From Neorhizobium alkalisoli (GTDB taxonomy: Bacteria; Pseudomonadota; Alphaproteobacteria; Rhizobiales; Rhizobiaceae), in NCBI RefSeq assembly GCF_007829835.1, contig NZ_VIWP01000001.1, positions 1 to 64,000 on the forward strand: a stretch of DNA of 64,000 nt. Direction: 5' to 3'. A program made the position numbers and the translations under genes. A model generated the notes under the pieces. It was not told where the DNA came from and ran no database searches. It was given only the letters and a program-made list of their open reading frames with translations. This document shows positions 7,658 through 16,313 of this stretch, in pieces (within the stretch, counting starts at the first letter, position 1; each line of letters begins with the position of its first letter).

Positions 7658-8131
7658 TCAGAGGAGATCATCATCTGAGATAGCTCCATCGAACGTGAAC
7701 ATGAACTGTTCGGACTGACGTGAGCGATGGCAGGAATAGCAACGAGCGACATTTTCGTCTGCTTTGGCTGTCCCATCCGGCCAGAACCACTGATATTCCC
7801 ACTCGTTCTCCCCGTCGCCGATCTTTTGGCCGACGAGATAGCGCGTCAGGACATCGCGCTGATAATCGACAAGAACCATGTGCGTGCCTGTGGGAACAGG
7901 CTGGCCGGCTTTGAGAGCTGTGAGGGCCTGAGGGCTTGTCAGCATGTGTTCCCGCGTGATGCCCCGTCGAACCGTCGTGTAGTGCATAAGCTGATCGAGA
8001 GGCGGGAATGTCACCGAGTTGGCAGCCGCAAGTGCTGGTGTCGGCGAAAACTCGGTCTCGACCAGGAAATAGCCTGTCAGAACGACCACGAAGGGTAGGG
8101 CCATCAAGCCGGACAAGCGATAGACTTTCAT
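7658..8131 (-). CDS. Cytochrome P460-family c-type cytochrome
   Basis: The 157-residue protein has an N-terminal membrane or signal segment (residues 6-24) and one haem c motif CYSCH at 131-135. Upstream are FPPLDQLMHYTTVRRGITREHM and WEYQWFWPDG, typical of the cytochrome P460 family. P460 proteins act in the periplasm, some oxidising hydroxylamine, though most members are uncharacterised. I chose the ATG at 8131 because GGGTG precedes it and the signal segment follows at once; the frame stays open upstream to 8185. It leads an operon with the DUF4405 and cyclophilin-like genes. Confidence 0.8.
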   Translation of the reverse strand: MKVYRLSGLMALPFVVVLTGYFLVETEFSPTPALAAANSVTFPPLDQLMHYTTVRRGITREHMLTSPQALTALKAGQPVPTGTHMVLVDYQRDVLTRYLVGQKIGDGENEWEYQWFWPDGTAKADENVARCYSCHRSRQSEQFMFTFDGAISDDDLL

Positions 8132-8210
8132 AGTATTCACCCTTGTAACGATCGATTGACGCTGTCGCACTCTTCGCCTCCGCATTGGGCAGGCATATTC
8201 TTGAGCTTGC

Positions 8211-8250
8211 CCATCTGTCTCGGTCGCCTCACGACGGCCGAGACAGATGG
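8211..8250. terminator. 13-bp perfect inverted repeat after the hydrolase gene
   Basis: CCATCTGTCTCGG at 8211-8223 pairs with CCGAGACAGATGG at 8238-8250 across a 14-base loop. It lies between the hydrolase gene and the cytochrome P460 gene, both on the minus strand. It has no clear T-run, so it may be an attenuator or a Rho-assisted stop rather than a classic terminator. Confidence 0.45.
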
Positions 8251-8296
8251 AGGGACCAAGGCCACAAGCAACGCCTGCGGCTGGTTCCGCTTCAGT

Positions 8297-9403
8297 TTAG
8301 GCGAGATGCTGATCGAAAAAGTTCTTCAGCCGGTCGAACGGAATGAGATCAACGCGGTCGTAGAGATCGACATGACCCGCTCCCTTGACCCAGACCAGTT
8401 CCTTGGGCTCCGACGCCCGGTTGTAGGCATCTTGGCTGAATTCCTTCGAATGCGCCTGGTCGCCGGAGATGAACAGCATCGGGCGCGGCGAGATCGTCTC
8501 GATGTCGTTGAAGGGATAGAAGTTCATGAACTTGACGCTGCTGCTAAGGGTCGGCTTCGTCGTCGTCTCCCTCATGACGCCGACAGGCGTGAACTCACCG
8601 CGGGGCGTGCGATAGAAGTCATAGAACTCGCGCTGAATCGGATCCGTATCGGCCGTCAGTTCCAGTGTGGTGCCACCAATGTACTGGGTCTTTGCACCGT
8701 CGGCCTCCGCCCAGCGCTGTTCTGCGGCGGTTGCGATGAACTCCTTGCGCTGCTCGACTGTCTGCGACTTGTTCAGTGCGTCGCGAAAGGCAGCGCCCAT
8801 GTCGTACATGCTGACCGTTGCGACCGCCTTGATACGCGGGTCGATCTTGGCGGCGCTGATGACGAAGCTTCCGCTACCGCAGACTCCGATTGCGCCGATA
8901 TTCTTTCGGTCCACGAAGTCGCTTGACCCGAGGAAGTCGACGCCCGCGCTGAATGCTTCGGCGTAGATTTCCGGCGAAACGAGATTGCGCAACTGTCCCT
9001 CGCTGTCCCCCCAGAAAGGAAGATCGATGGACATGGCTACAAAACCCTGCTCGGCCATTTTCGTGGCGTAGAGATTTGCGCTCTGCTCTTTGACTGCTCC
9101 CATTGGGTGACCCACGATGATGGCAGGGCTCTTGACCGTCCGGTCGAGGTCCTTGGGAAGGTACAGGTTGCCGGCGACATTTGTCTGATACTGCGTTTTG
9201 AACGTGACCTTGTGGAAGGTTACCTTATCGCTGGTGTAGAAATTTGCCGCCCCGTTGGACATGTCTTGAGCCTTTGCAACTGTTATGTCGAAAGTGGACA
9301 TCGCCGCGATGGTTGCTACGCCGGCTCCTGTCATCTTGAGCAGGTGGCGGCGATCGATGCCGGTTTTCGAGGTCTCTGCGTTCTCGTGAATATCTTGGGT
9401 CAT
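8297..9403 (-). CDS. Tat-exported alpha/beta hydrolase
   Basis: The 368-residue protein begins with a twin-arginine signal (DRRHLLKMTGAG, Arg at 18-19) followed by a hydrophobic segment ending near AKA. The body is an alpha/beta hydrolase of the dienelactone hydrolase-like group: HPMGAVKEQS around the oxyanion region, nucleophile elbow GVCGSGSF, Asp in FISGDQ and His in GAGHVDLYD. The elbow suggests Cys or Ser as nucleophile. The ATG at 9403 is preferred because an AGGAGA site precedes it. It follows an MFS exporter gene on the same strand by 57 bases, with a LysR regulator divergent, suggesting shared control. The substrate is unknown. Confidence 0.8.
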   Translation of the reverse strand: MTQDIHENAETSKTGIDRRHLLKMTGAGVATIAAMSTFDITVAKAQDMSNGAANFYTSDKVTFHKVTFKTQYQTNVAGNLYLPKDLDRTVKSPAIIVGHPMGAVKEQSANLYATKMAEQGFVAMSIDLPFWGDSEGQLRNLVSPEIYAEAFSAGVDFLGSSDFVDRKNIGAIGVCGSGSFVISAAKIDPRIKAVATVSMYDMGAAFRDALNKSQTVEQRKEFIATAAEQRWAEADGAKTQYIGGTTLELTADTDPIQREFYDFYRTPRGEFTPVGVMRETTTKPTLSSSVKFMNFYPFNDIETISPRPMLFISGDQAHSKEFSQDAYNRASEPKELVWVKGAGHVDLYDRVDLIPFDRLKNFFDQHLA

Positions 9404-9460
9404 CTGCGCGTCTCCTTTAGAAATCATAGGTTGCGAATTGTGCCGGACGGCAGACCAGCT

Positions 9461-10690
9461 TCACCGACCCGCTGAATGCCGCGCCGCGATGGCTAAAACG
9501 AAAGATCCGCCCAGCAGCGCCGCAGCGAACAGGAAGGTGGTCCACCAACCTGCGCTGTCGAACAGCACGCCTCCGATAGAGGCGCCAAGCGTGATCGCGA
9601 GCTGAATGGTCGCCACCTGCAGTCCTCCACCTGCCTCTGCGTCGTCAGGCATGGTTCGGCTAAGCCAGGTCCCCCAACCGACAGGAGCGGCAGTGCTGAA
9701 CAGACCCCAGCCTATGAGCAGAGCTGCTGTGATCGTTGGGGATGTACCGAATGCGATCAGCGCCAATGCAATGACGGCCATGATCAGCGGTATCGCAGCG
9801 AGAACGACGAACAACCACTTTTGCAGCAGGTGACTGACGATCGTGGTCCCTGCCACTCCCGCCAGACCCATCAACAGAAGCAGGAGCGACAGGGTCGATA
9901 TTGAAACCGACGTCACGGTTTCCAGGAAAGGACGGAGATATGTGAACAGGGCAAACTGACCCATAAAGACGAGCATGATTGATGCCATGCCGATGGCTAC
10001 CGGTGGGCGGAGCAGCAACCTGAACACGTTTGATGAGCCCTCACTGCGACGCGGAGGCAGGGGCGGAATGCTGATCCACTGCCAGACGAGCGCCAGAAGT
10101 GCCAGCGGAACGACGGCAAAGAAGGCGCCGCGCCAGCCTATGTAGCTTCCAAGCAGGCTTCCGAGTGGCGCAGCAATCGTTGCCGAAATGGCATTGCCTG
10201 CATTCAGCATCGCAAGGCCCTTGGGCACGGAGTTTTCTGGAACCAGACGCATGACGACCGACGTCGACATCGACCAGAAGCCACCAATGGCGACGCCTAG
10301 CAAGGCACGCCCGACCATCAGCACGATGTAGTTTGGCGCAAAGGTCACAATCGCTCCCGAGATCACCAGGATCAGCGAGAACGATCCCAGCACCAATCGC
10401 TTGTCCAATCGACGCGTGAACCCCGCCACGCAAATGCTGGTGACGACGGCAAAAATGCCTGAGATGGAGATCGCCTGGCCGGCTCGGCCCTCCGTTACAC
10501 CCAGGTCCGTGGCGATGGGGGAGAGAAGGCTGACCGGCATAAATTCCGACGCGATCAGGACGGCAACGCACAAGGCCATGGAGATGACTGCGCCCCAGGC
10601 CGCAACCGGTACAGCCGAAGTGGCAGGAGACGTGACCGAGGCTACTTCGTCGTTCTTAAAGTCGGATTGTATGAGAGCTTTTTGTGCCAT
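9461..10690 (-). CDS. MFS transporter, AraJ/sugar-efflux-like
   Basis: The roughly 409-residue protein has twelve predicted membrane helices and the features of DHA1-type exporters related to AraJ and YdhP: SEFMPVSLLSPIATDLGVTEG in the first helix region, and GRALLGVAIGGFWSMS in helix 4-5. I place the start at the ATG at 10690 (MAQKALIQ); an in-frame upstream start at 10720 is possible. It runs in the same direction as the hydrolase gene and diverges from the LysR gene across 100 bases. The substrate cannot be told; export of a small metabolite or drug is likely. Confidence 0.82.
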   Translation of the reverse strand: MAQKALIQSDFKNDEVASVTSPATSAVPVAAWGAVISMALCVAVLIASEFMPVSLLSPIATDLGVTEGRAGQAISISGIFAVVTSICVAGFTRRLDKRLVLGSFSLILVISGAIVTFAPNYIVLMVGRALLGVAIGGFWSMSTSVVMRLVPENSVPKGLAMLNAGNAISATIAAPLGSLLGSYIGWRGAFFAVVPLALLALVWQWISIPPLPPRRSEGSSNVFRLLLRPPVAIGMASIMLVFMGQFALFTYLRPFLETVTSVSISTLSLLLLLMGLAGVAGTTIVSHLLQKWLFVVLAAIPLIMAVIALALIAFGTSPTITAALLIGWGLFSTAAPVGWGTWLSRTMPDDAEAGGGLQVATIQLAITLGASIGGVLFDSAGWWTTFLFAAALLGGSFVLAIAARHSAGR

Positions 10691-10790
10691 GGCCGCAATA
10701 TACGCAACGGTCAGTTCCAAGATTAGTCATTGCAATTCGCTTGGACCTATCGCCCTATGACATCAATCACCGATGCTTTGGAGACGGACC

Positions 10791-11678
10791 ATGAAGCGGG
10801 AAGATCTCAATGACATGCTTTGGTTTCTGGCAGTGGCAGAGGAGCGGAGCTTCACAAAAGCGGCCGCGAGACTCGGTACGTCGCAATCGACCATCAGCCA
10901 TACCATCAAGAAGCTCGAAGCTCGGATGGGGCTACGCCTTCTGACCCGCACGACCCGCAGCGTTTCTCCCACGGAAGCGGGAGAGAGATTGATCCGCTCC
11001 CTGGCGCCGCGCATCGAGGAGCTCGAGACCGAGATCGACGCGCTGATGGAGTTCAGGGACAAACCGTCGGGCTCTGTTCGCATAACGCTTTCCGATCACG
11101 CGTTGGAAAGCGTTGTCTGGCCGAAGCTGCGCTCAGTTCTACGAGACTACCCCGACATCAAGGTCGAGCTTAACAGCGACAACGGCTTCCGGAATATTGT
11201 GGAAGAGAAATTTGACGCCGGGGTGCGGCTCGGTGAAAGTGTTGATAAGGACATGATCGCCGTCCGCATCGGGCCAGACTGGCGACTGATCGTCGTGGCC
11301 TCTCCGGAATATTTCGCAGGGAGGCCGGCTCCTGAAATGCCACAGCAGCTCGTCGCTCATGACTGTATCAACCATAGGCAGTCGCGCCTCGGAGGGCTGT
11401 ACAGTTGGGAATTCGAGAAGGGTGGCAGGGAGCTTCGGGTCCGTGTAGAGGGCCAACTGACCTTCAACACGTCCTACGCGATGATCGATGCCGCCGTGAA
11501 AGGGTACGGAATTGCTTACGTACCCGAAAATCTGGTTCAACGGCAGCTTGCGTCCGGTGAGTTAGTGCAGGTTCTCGATGACTGGACCCCGCTGTTTCCA
11601 GGCTACTACCTCTATTACCCAAGCAGACGACAGAACTCTCCAGCGTTCAAGGTCGTTGTAGAGGCGCTGCGCGTTTAA
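10791..11678 (+). CDS. LysR-family transcriptional regulator
   Basis: The 295-residue protein has the N-terminal winged helix-turn-helix of LysR regulators (MLWFLAVAEERSFTKAAARLGTSQSTISHTIKKLE, residues 6-40) and a C-terminal effector-binding domain ending in the usual YYPSRRQNSPAFKVVVEAL. I chose the ATG at 10791 because GGAG lies eight bases before it. It diverges from the MFS exporter gene, the classic layout in which a LysR protein controls its neighbour from the shared 100-base region. The inducer is unknown. Confidence 0.9.
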   Translation: MKREDLNDMLWFLAVAEERSFTKAAARLGTSQSTISHTIKKLEARMGLRLLTRTTRSVSPTEAGERLIRSLAPRIEELETEIDALMEFRDKPSGSVRITLSDHALESVVWPKLRSVLRDYPDIKVELNSDNGFRNIVEEKFDAGVRLGESVDKDMIAVRIGPDWRLIVVASPEYFAGRPAPEMPQQLVAHDCINHRQSRLGGLYSWEFEKGGRELRVRVEGQLTFNTSYAMIDAAVKGYGIAYVPENLVQRQLASGELVQVLDDWTPLFPGYYLYYPSRRQNSPAFKVVVEALRV

Positions 11679-12060
11679 ATGTGAAAGGGGCGAACGCAGC
11701 CGATGTAGCGTTAAGGGCCGTTGCGGGGCTGCGGAGTAATGCAGCTTCGATGCTTAAAACATGTTCTCCTCGCCCGCATTCGTCCGCTGCCCGGCTCCAT
11801 CACCTGAAAGCCGCCCGTCCGCTTGCGGCCCCAGTACAGCCGTCAACTTCGAAGCAGCTCATGTCTCCTTTTGGCGCAAAGCGGAAGACGGCTATCGGCC
11901 CAAAGCGGCCGACAACGGAATCCCTACGTATTGGGTGCCGGGTTGACACCGGCCGCACATCGACAAATATTTCGCTTGGCGCGGGAGTGGGGCAGACCCC
12001 TAACTTTTCGCCCGCTGGGACTTCAACTCCGCGCCACCATTATTTTGGAGTCGCCGTCTC
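11679..12060. other. Intergenic stretch with dispersed motif, no clear gene
   Basis: About 380 bases after the LysR gene. The open frames here (for example 11681-12097) have no recognisable family and run across the dispersed motif at 11863-11915. I see no convincing start site or coding pattern. It probably is degraded intergenic DNA. Confidence 0.5.
11863..11915 (+). repeat. Double copy of the dispersed GGCCCAAAGCGG motif
   Basis: Two imperfect copies lie side by side: one around CTTTTGGCGCAAAGCGGAAG and one around CTATCGGCCCAAAGCGGCCG. The same core occurs at 4969-4997 and 13071-13100. All copies are outside recognised genes. Confidence 0.45.
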
Positions 12061-12261
12061 ATGCTGCAAGAGCACCTTCATCACCTGCCACCCTTAACAT
12101 CCGACGATCTGGCTACGCTTCAGGAAGTATTCGACCAAGTGTGCAAGAAGAAGTCGCTCAAAAAGATGTCACAGGAAGCCGAAGATATGGCGGCTACAAT
12201 CGTTCAGCATTACCAGCACGGCGTGCGAGACCCGAGGCAGCTCCTGCGGCTTCTCGTTTGA
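12061..12261 (+). CDS. Small conserved-looking rhizobial protein
   Basis: The 66-residue protein reads PPLTSDDLATLQEVFDQVC, then SQEAEDMAATIVQHYQHGVRD and a Leu-rich end. The arrangement (a Leu-rich helix, a second helix with ATIVQ-Y, then RDP-LLRLL) resembles small proteins commonly seen in Rhizobiaceae, as I recall; no function is known. It is likely a cytosolic helical protein. No strong ribosome-binding site is visible before the ATG. Confidence 0.6.
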   Translation: MLQEHLHHLPPLTSDDLATLQEVFDQVCKKKSLKKMSQEAEDMAATIVQHYQHGVRDPRQLLRLLV

Positions 12262-12368
12262 CGATGGGGCAAACTCCTACACAGGTATGGAGCCGATTAT
12301 CGATCCTCAAATCTATGGAACCATATCAGCTTTGGCCTGTTGGCGTCAGGCAAATAGGAGAAACTATC

Positions 12369-12509
12369 ATGACCGACAAAAAGCCAGACGCTGAGAGCGA
12401 TGCTGCAAGAAGCGGGGCCGATGCAGACAAGAATCGCGAGGAACTTGTGAAGAGGGCGGAAAAGGGTATCGAAGATGCCAAGGGAAAGAAGCCAAAAGAT
12501 CAGATCTGA
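12369..12509 (+). CDS. 46-residue charged small protein
   Basis: A short frame from an ATG at 12369, eight bases after a good AGGAG site (12356-12360). It encodes a hydrophilic, Lys-, Asp- and Glu-rich peptide (MTDKKPDAESDAARSGADAD, then an EELVKRAEKGIEDAKGKK helix). The clean ribosome-binding site and amphipathic helix support a real gene. It has no family I recognise. Confidence 0.6.
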   Translation: MTDKKPDAESDAARSGADADKNREELVKRAEKGIEDAKGKKPKDQI

Positions 12510-12674
12510 CTAAGGCCGATTAGTGGGTCATGATGACGGCATCTACCCGCGTGGGATTATCCCTAAGGCTCACGGCTCATCTATGCGGCGAAATAAGCCG
12601 CGTTTCATTTCTCAGAACGTGAAATTATCTTGCGATGCGGGAGCATGCACTTGCACCCTTTGAAGGGATACAGC

Positions 12675-12938
12675 TTGAACTCCGTAATACCCGTAGGCTT
12701 CAGCCTCCAATGGGAATTCGTCGTCTTCGTGAAAGAAGGGCTCCGAGATAAGGCTATTACAGGCCCGCGGCAGGCCCTTAACTTCCTGCTGGAGGATTTT
12801 GATATTCAAGCGGGTGCGCATTATCGGGCCGCCGTCTCCGACTGCAGACAAGCTCTTTGTTACCGCTGCGATATAGAAGTTGCCCGCACTTCGTTTATCA
12901 TTGCTTATGCCGAGTACATGGTGAAGACGGAGCATTAG
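12675..12938 (+). CDS. DUF982-family protein
   Basis: The protein fits the small DUF982 family, which is expanded in Rhizobiales: LQWEFVVFVKEGLRD, then a helix PRQALNFLLEDFDIQAG, HYRAAVSDCRQAL and a final helix ARTSFIIAYAEYMV. The function of DUF982 proteins is unknown. I chose a TTG at 12675 as start because AAGGGA lies six bases before it; an in-frame ATG at 12645 is the alternative. It stands alone, without an obvious operon partner. Confidence 0.6.
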   Translation: MNSVIPVGFSLQWEFVVFVKEGLRDKAITGPRQALNFLLEDFDIQAGAHYRAAVSDCRQALCYRCDIEVARTSFIIAYAEYMVKTEH

Positions 12939-13070
12939 CGATCCACATATTCGCGCTGGCTTGAAGTCGGATCGAGGGAACCTATCTGAGGCTCGCCTTG
13001 GACATTGTCCGGCACGAGGCTCGCGCTCTGGCGGACCAGCGCGGGCCTCTTTTGATGATGGGCGGTGGAT

Positions 13071-13100
13071 GTCAGCTTTCGGCCCCAAACCGGTCATTCC
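13071..13100 (+). repeat. Dispersed motif copy, GTCAGCTTTCGGCCCCAAACC-type
   Basis: A third location of the motif seen at 4969-4997 and 11863-11915, with the core TTTCGGCCCCAAACCGGTCA. It overlaps the 3' end of the GrpB-family gene, whose stop codon is at 13094-13096. Confidence 0.4.
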
Positions 13101-13606
13101 ATACCTCGCTGTGCAACGTAGACGACTTCGGAAATGAAAGCACTTTTTTCCGAGGTATAGCTATCACCATCATACGGGAAATGGTCCGCAAGGCGGCGTT
13201 TCAGATTCGAGTATTTCAAGGCTGTATCGTTGTGCTGACGGAGGTAATTTCGGAAAAGTATCCGCCGCTCATGCGTCCGGTTAAAAGGTGAGCAGAGATA
13301 GGCCCTTATCTGGGGTAGAGAGCATTTCAAAAGGAAGGCCCAAACATCATCGTCATACCGATTGCCGCGAGCCTCAAAGCCAGCGCCGATGAGAGCCGCG
13401 CTCGCCTCAGCAATGTCTCCGAGGCTCGACAATACGACGTCCACGTCAAGTACCGGCTTTGCGGCCAATCCCGGCACTGCGGTGCTGCCGACGTGCTCGA
13501 CCGCTACGACATATCCCCCGAGTATATTCCGCAAGAGGATTTCAGCCGTCGAAAAGTCATCTACCCACTTCGGGTCGTAGGGAACAATTTCAACCAAAGT
13601 CGGCAT
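13094..13606 (-). CDS. GrpB family protein (nucleotidyltransferase fold)
   Basis: The 170-residue protein matches the GrpB/UPF0157 family: VEIVPYDPKWVDDFSTAE at the start, VEHVGSTAVPGLAAKPVLDVDVVL (about 37-60) with the GST and paired Asp typical of the nucleotidyltransferase-like fold, and LCSPFNRTHERRILFRNYLRQHND. Family members have a minimal nucleotidyltransferase fold but no settled role; some are fused to dephospho-CoA kinase. It is monocistronic here and its 3' end overlaps a dispersed repeat. Confidence 0.88.
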   Translation of the reverse strand: MPTLVEIVPYDPKWVDDFSTAEILLRNILGGYVVAVEHVGSTAVPGLAAKPVLDVDVVLSSLGDIAEASAALIGAGFEARGNRYDDDVWAFLLKCSLPQIRAYLCSPFNRTHERRILFRNYLRQHNDTALKYSNLKRRLADHFPYDGDSYTSEKSAFISEVVYVAQRGME

Positions 13607-13880
13607 GTGAGCGAATCCGTGATCGTGGAGGACGGACCAAAGTTAGCCTATCCAGTCCGCGTATGTCTCCTCGTGGCGCTTTGTTGCCGTCAATGCTGCA
13701 GCGGTAGCCTCGGAACCGCCCACCCCGTTTGGTCAACGTGCGAGGGAAACACCGCTTACGTTGATCCGATCGGAGCGACAGAACGACTTGTCGGACTGCC
13801 GCCGCCGCTATTATTGGAATTGGCTCAGATGATGCTGCTTGAGTTTTCCACCGGCAGCGCCGGAAAGACGGGAGAAACAG

Positions 13881-14333
13881 TTGACCGAGAAATCACGTGA
13901 CGAAGCGAGCGCTCTGGATGCCAAATTCGAAGCGGAGCTTTCGTTAAGCCCCTTACTCGAAGGGTGGGCGTTAGCTCAGGACGGTGGATGGATCCATGCC
14001 TGGTTTTTCGGACATCCCGAGATCGAGGACGGCACCCACGGCCATACTTCCCGGATGGTCGAAATCGATGCCGGCCCAAATCCTCGATGGGCCCGCTCGG
14101 AAAATCGACTGTATCGCCTCGGAACCTTCTATCCCCCAGCCGAGCGCGAGATCCGCTATTGGACGCAGAAGCACTCCGGAAAGCCTGTTGCTGTTGGCGA
14201 AGCCCCAGGCGGCACCGATGTCGAGATGATGATTACGTTTCTTCGATCTAGCGGGCGTATTCGTAGTTCTAAGATCGATCGTCTGGAGAATGCCTACTTT
14301 AACGAGGGAAAACAAATATCTTCCAGGCCGTGA
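13881..14333 (+). CDS. DUF6634-like hypothetical protein
   Basis: The 150-residue protein contains LSPLLEGWALAQDGGWIHAW, FGHPEIEDGTHGHTSRMVEI, and RWARSENRLYRLGTFY. The pattern of a GHP motif, a TS before an acidic strand and a WARS-x-RLYRLG end resembles the DUF6634 group of rhizobial proteins as I recall it; this is not certain. A TTG at 13881 preceded by GGGAGAAACAG is the most likely start; the frame is open further upstream without an ATG. Function unknown. Confidence 0.5.
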   Translation: MTEKSRDEASALDAKFEAELSLSPLLEGWALAQDGGWIHAWFFGHPEIEDGTHGHTSRMVEIDAGPNPRWARSENRLYRLGTFYPPAEREIRYWTQKHSGKPVAVGEAPGGTDVEMMITFLRSSGRIRSSKIDRLENAYFNEGKQISSRP

Positions 14334-14422
14334 ACTCATAAGTTCCAAGAGTGGTAGCGGCTACTTTTCTTGCTCCGTACGTTTCTAGGTCGACGCTCGA
14401 AATCACATGCATGAACATGCGA

Positions 14423-14451
14423 AAAGGCCCGCCGAAACGACGGGCCTTTTC
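14423..14451. terminator. Bidirectional Rho-independent terminator
   Basis: AAAAGGCCCG at 14423-14432 pairs perfectly with CGGGCCTTTT at 14442-14451 around a 9-base loop. It lies just downstream of the CsbD-like gene on the minus strand and about 90 bases after the DUF6634-like gene, so it can end transcription from both sides. Confidence 0.85.
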
Positions 14452-14468
14452 CAAGATCGTGAAGGCAA

Positions 14469-14659
14469 TCACGCGCGGTCGACGATGTCCTTAGCCGAGT
14501 CCTTGGCTTTACCCTTGAACTGCTGCGCGTCGCCCTTAGCTTCCTGCGCTGCGCCCTTGGCCTGCATCTCGCGGTCATTCATTGCTCACCGGCAGCCTGA
14601 CGTGCCTTACCAGCCATTTCGTTGGTCTTACCTGCGACCTTGTCGGACATGCTTCCCAT
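14469..14659 (-). pseudogene. CsbD-family stress protein gene with a one-base frameshift
   Basis: From the ATG at 14659 (after GGAGAATTGAC) the frame reads MGSMSDKVAGKTNEMAGKAR, then QAAGEQ and a TGA. Shifting by one base gives NDREMQAKGAAQEAKGDAQ and QFKGKAKDSAKDIVDRA. Together these make a normal 63-residue CsbD protein, so one base (probably a G after GGTGAG) has been lost. The second part begins with an ATG that overlaps the stop codon of the first (ATGA), so coupled synthesis of two half proteins is conceivable. CsbD-like proteins are stress-induced and of unknown mechanism. Confidence 0.8.
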
Positions 14660-14755
14660 GTCAATTCTCCCTATAAATCGTTTGTGATATCAACCTAACC
14701 TGAATGCGGCGGCGTTCGTTCCATCGAAATGATCACACGGACGGCATGGGGGCGA

Positions 14756-16090
14756 TTACTCTGCCGGGACCATCTCTTCTCGACGCCCATCGCGGACATT
14801 GGCGGCCGCCATAAGCGTCCCGACGCCAGCAACGCTGAGCATGATACAAACCCCGCTCGATCCGAAGGTGTCGATCAGCCAGGCTGCGACGACCGGCGTA
14901 AGGGCGGCGCCGACGATCCAGCTCAGATCGGCCGCAATGGCCGAGCCCGTGTAACGATCCCGGCGAGAGAACTGGCGGGCGACAAGACGTGGGTTCTGGC
15001 CGTAGGTGAGGCCCAGCAGGGCAAAGCCGACGATGATGAAGGCTCCTGTGCCGATCCCATCGCTCTGAAGTAAAATCAGGCTTAGCAATGCGAAGACGAC
15101 GGTTGCCGCACCACCTGTTCGGACGACGCGCAATGCCCCAGTCCGCTTGCTTAGAAACGCGCCGGCGAAGATGGACGCGATGCCCACGATGACGCCGATG
15201 ATCTCGTAGATGAACAGCGACCCGATCGATGCAGAATCGCGGGCAACCGCACGGCCGAGCGGGTACAGCGTGATCAGAACAAGCGTGGCAATCCCTGCAA
15301 AGGGAACGATGGCTCCTGTCCATACGGCGCGCCAGTTCTCAATTCTCGATATCGGCTTGGGGTCAAGCTGGAAGTCCTTGGTCGCCTCAACGAATTCGGA
15401 ACTGGCGACGATGCGGAGCCTTGCGAAGAGGGCGACGACATTGATGGCGAATGCCACATACATCGGGTAGCGCCAGCCGAATGCCAGGAAGTCTTCCGGC
15501 GACAGCGAGCTGTGGATGTATGTGAAAATCAGAAGCGCAAGGCCGAACCCGATCGGCGCGCCAAGTTGCGGCATTGTTGTGTACCAGGTCCGCTCGGACG
15601 GCTGAGCGTTAGCCGCAGCTACAGAGGTCAGGCCGTCGAAGGCGCCGCCCAGCGCAAGTCCTTGTAGTGCACGAAAGACGATTAGCAGGATGACGGCGGT
15701 CGATCCGATCGAATCGTAAGACGGAATAAACGCCGTGCCGGCTGTAGAAGCGCCGAGCAGAAGCAATGCCGCAGTCAGTTTTGATCCACGCCCATACCGC
15801 CGCTGGATGGCGAGGAATAGCGCAGACCCGAAAGGCCGCGTCAAATAACCGATGGCGAACACGAGAAGCGAATAGGTCAGCCCTATCGTGGGATCGCCTG
15901 CGAAAGAAAAGATCAGCGCAGGGAAAACCAGGATTGATGCTATCCCGTAGGTGAAGAAGTCGAAGAATTCAGACGCCTTGCCGATAACCATACCTAGTGC
16001 GACGCTTTCGGCCTTCGGTTCACGATCGTCGTACATGGCCTGCACTGACTGCTCTTGGGGTGTTGAAGACGGTTCTGATCCGGCTGACAT
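14756..16090 (-). CDS. MFS transporter, metabolite:H+ symporter type
   Basis: The roughly 444-residue protein has twelve predicted helices and resembles the MHS branch of MFS carriers: IGKASEFFDFFTYGIASILVF in helix 1, FAIGYLTRPFGSALFLAIQRRYGR between helices 2 and 3, and RALQGLALGGAFDG in helix 4-5. Family members import organic acids, betaines or shikimate with protons. I chose the ATG at 16090 because GAGG lies five bases before it. It is not in an obvious operon, so the substrate is open. Confidence 0.82.
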   Translation of the reverse strand: MSAGSEPSSTPQEQSVQAMYDDREPKAESVALGMVIGKASEFFDFFTYGIASILVFPALIFSFAGDPTIGLTYSLLVFAIGYLTRPFGSALFLAIQRRYGRGSKLTAALLLLGASTAGTAFIPSYDSIGSTAVILLIVFRALQGLALGGAFDGLTSVAAANAQPSERTWYTTMPQLGAPIGFGLALLIFTYIHSSLSPEDFLAFGWRYPMYVAFAINVVALFARLRIVASSEFVEATKDFQLDPKPISRIENWRAVWTGAIVPFAGIATLVLITLYPLGRAVARDSASIGSLFIYEIIGVIVGIASIFAGAFLSKRTGALRVVRTGGAATVVFALLSLILLQSDGIGTGAFIIVGFALLGLTYGQNPRLVARQFSRRDRYTGSAIAADLSWIVGAALTPVVAAWLIDTFGSSGVCIMLSVAGVGTLMAAANVRDGRREEMVPAE

Positions 16091-16313
16091 GGCGGCCTCA
16101 TTGTTGTGCTGCGGGGATATGGCCAAAACTCGTGACCCGCCGAACCGTTCCGCACCGCAGCATTTTGGGGTAATAGATGCGCCGAATGCTGCGCTGCAAT
16201 AAATTCTCTCGTCATGGCGGGGAAGTGATGGCCACCGGCACTCATTTGGGTCGTTGTCGCTGCGGCAGTCAGGAAGCGTTCATCTCGATAACCCGAATGG
16301 AACTGCCATCCTT

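Noticed and set aside
11681-12097. 138-codon frame after the LysR gene
   Set aside because: It crosses a dispersed repeat, has no family match and overlaps the better supported small gene at 12061.
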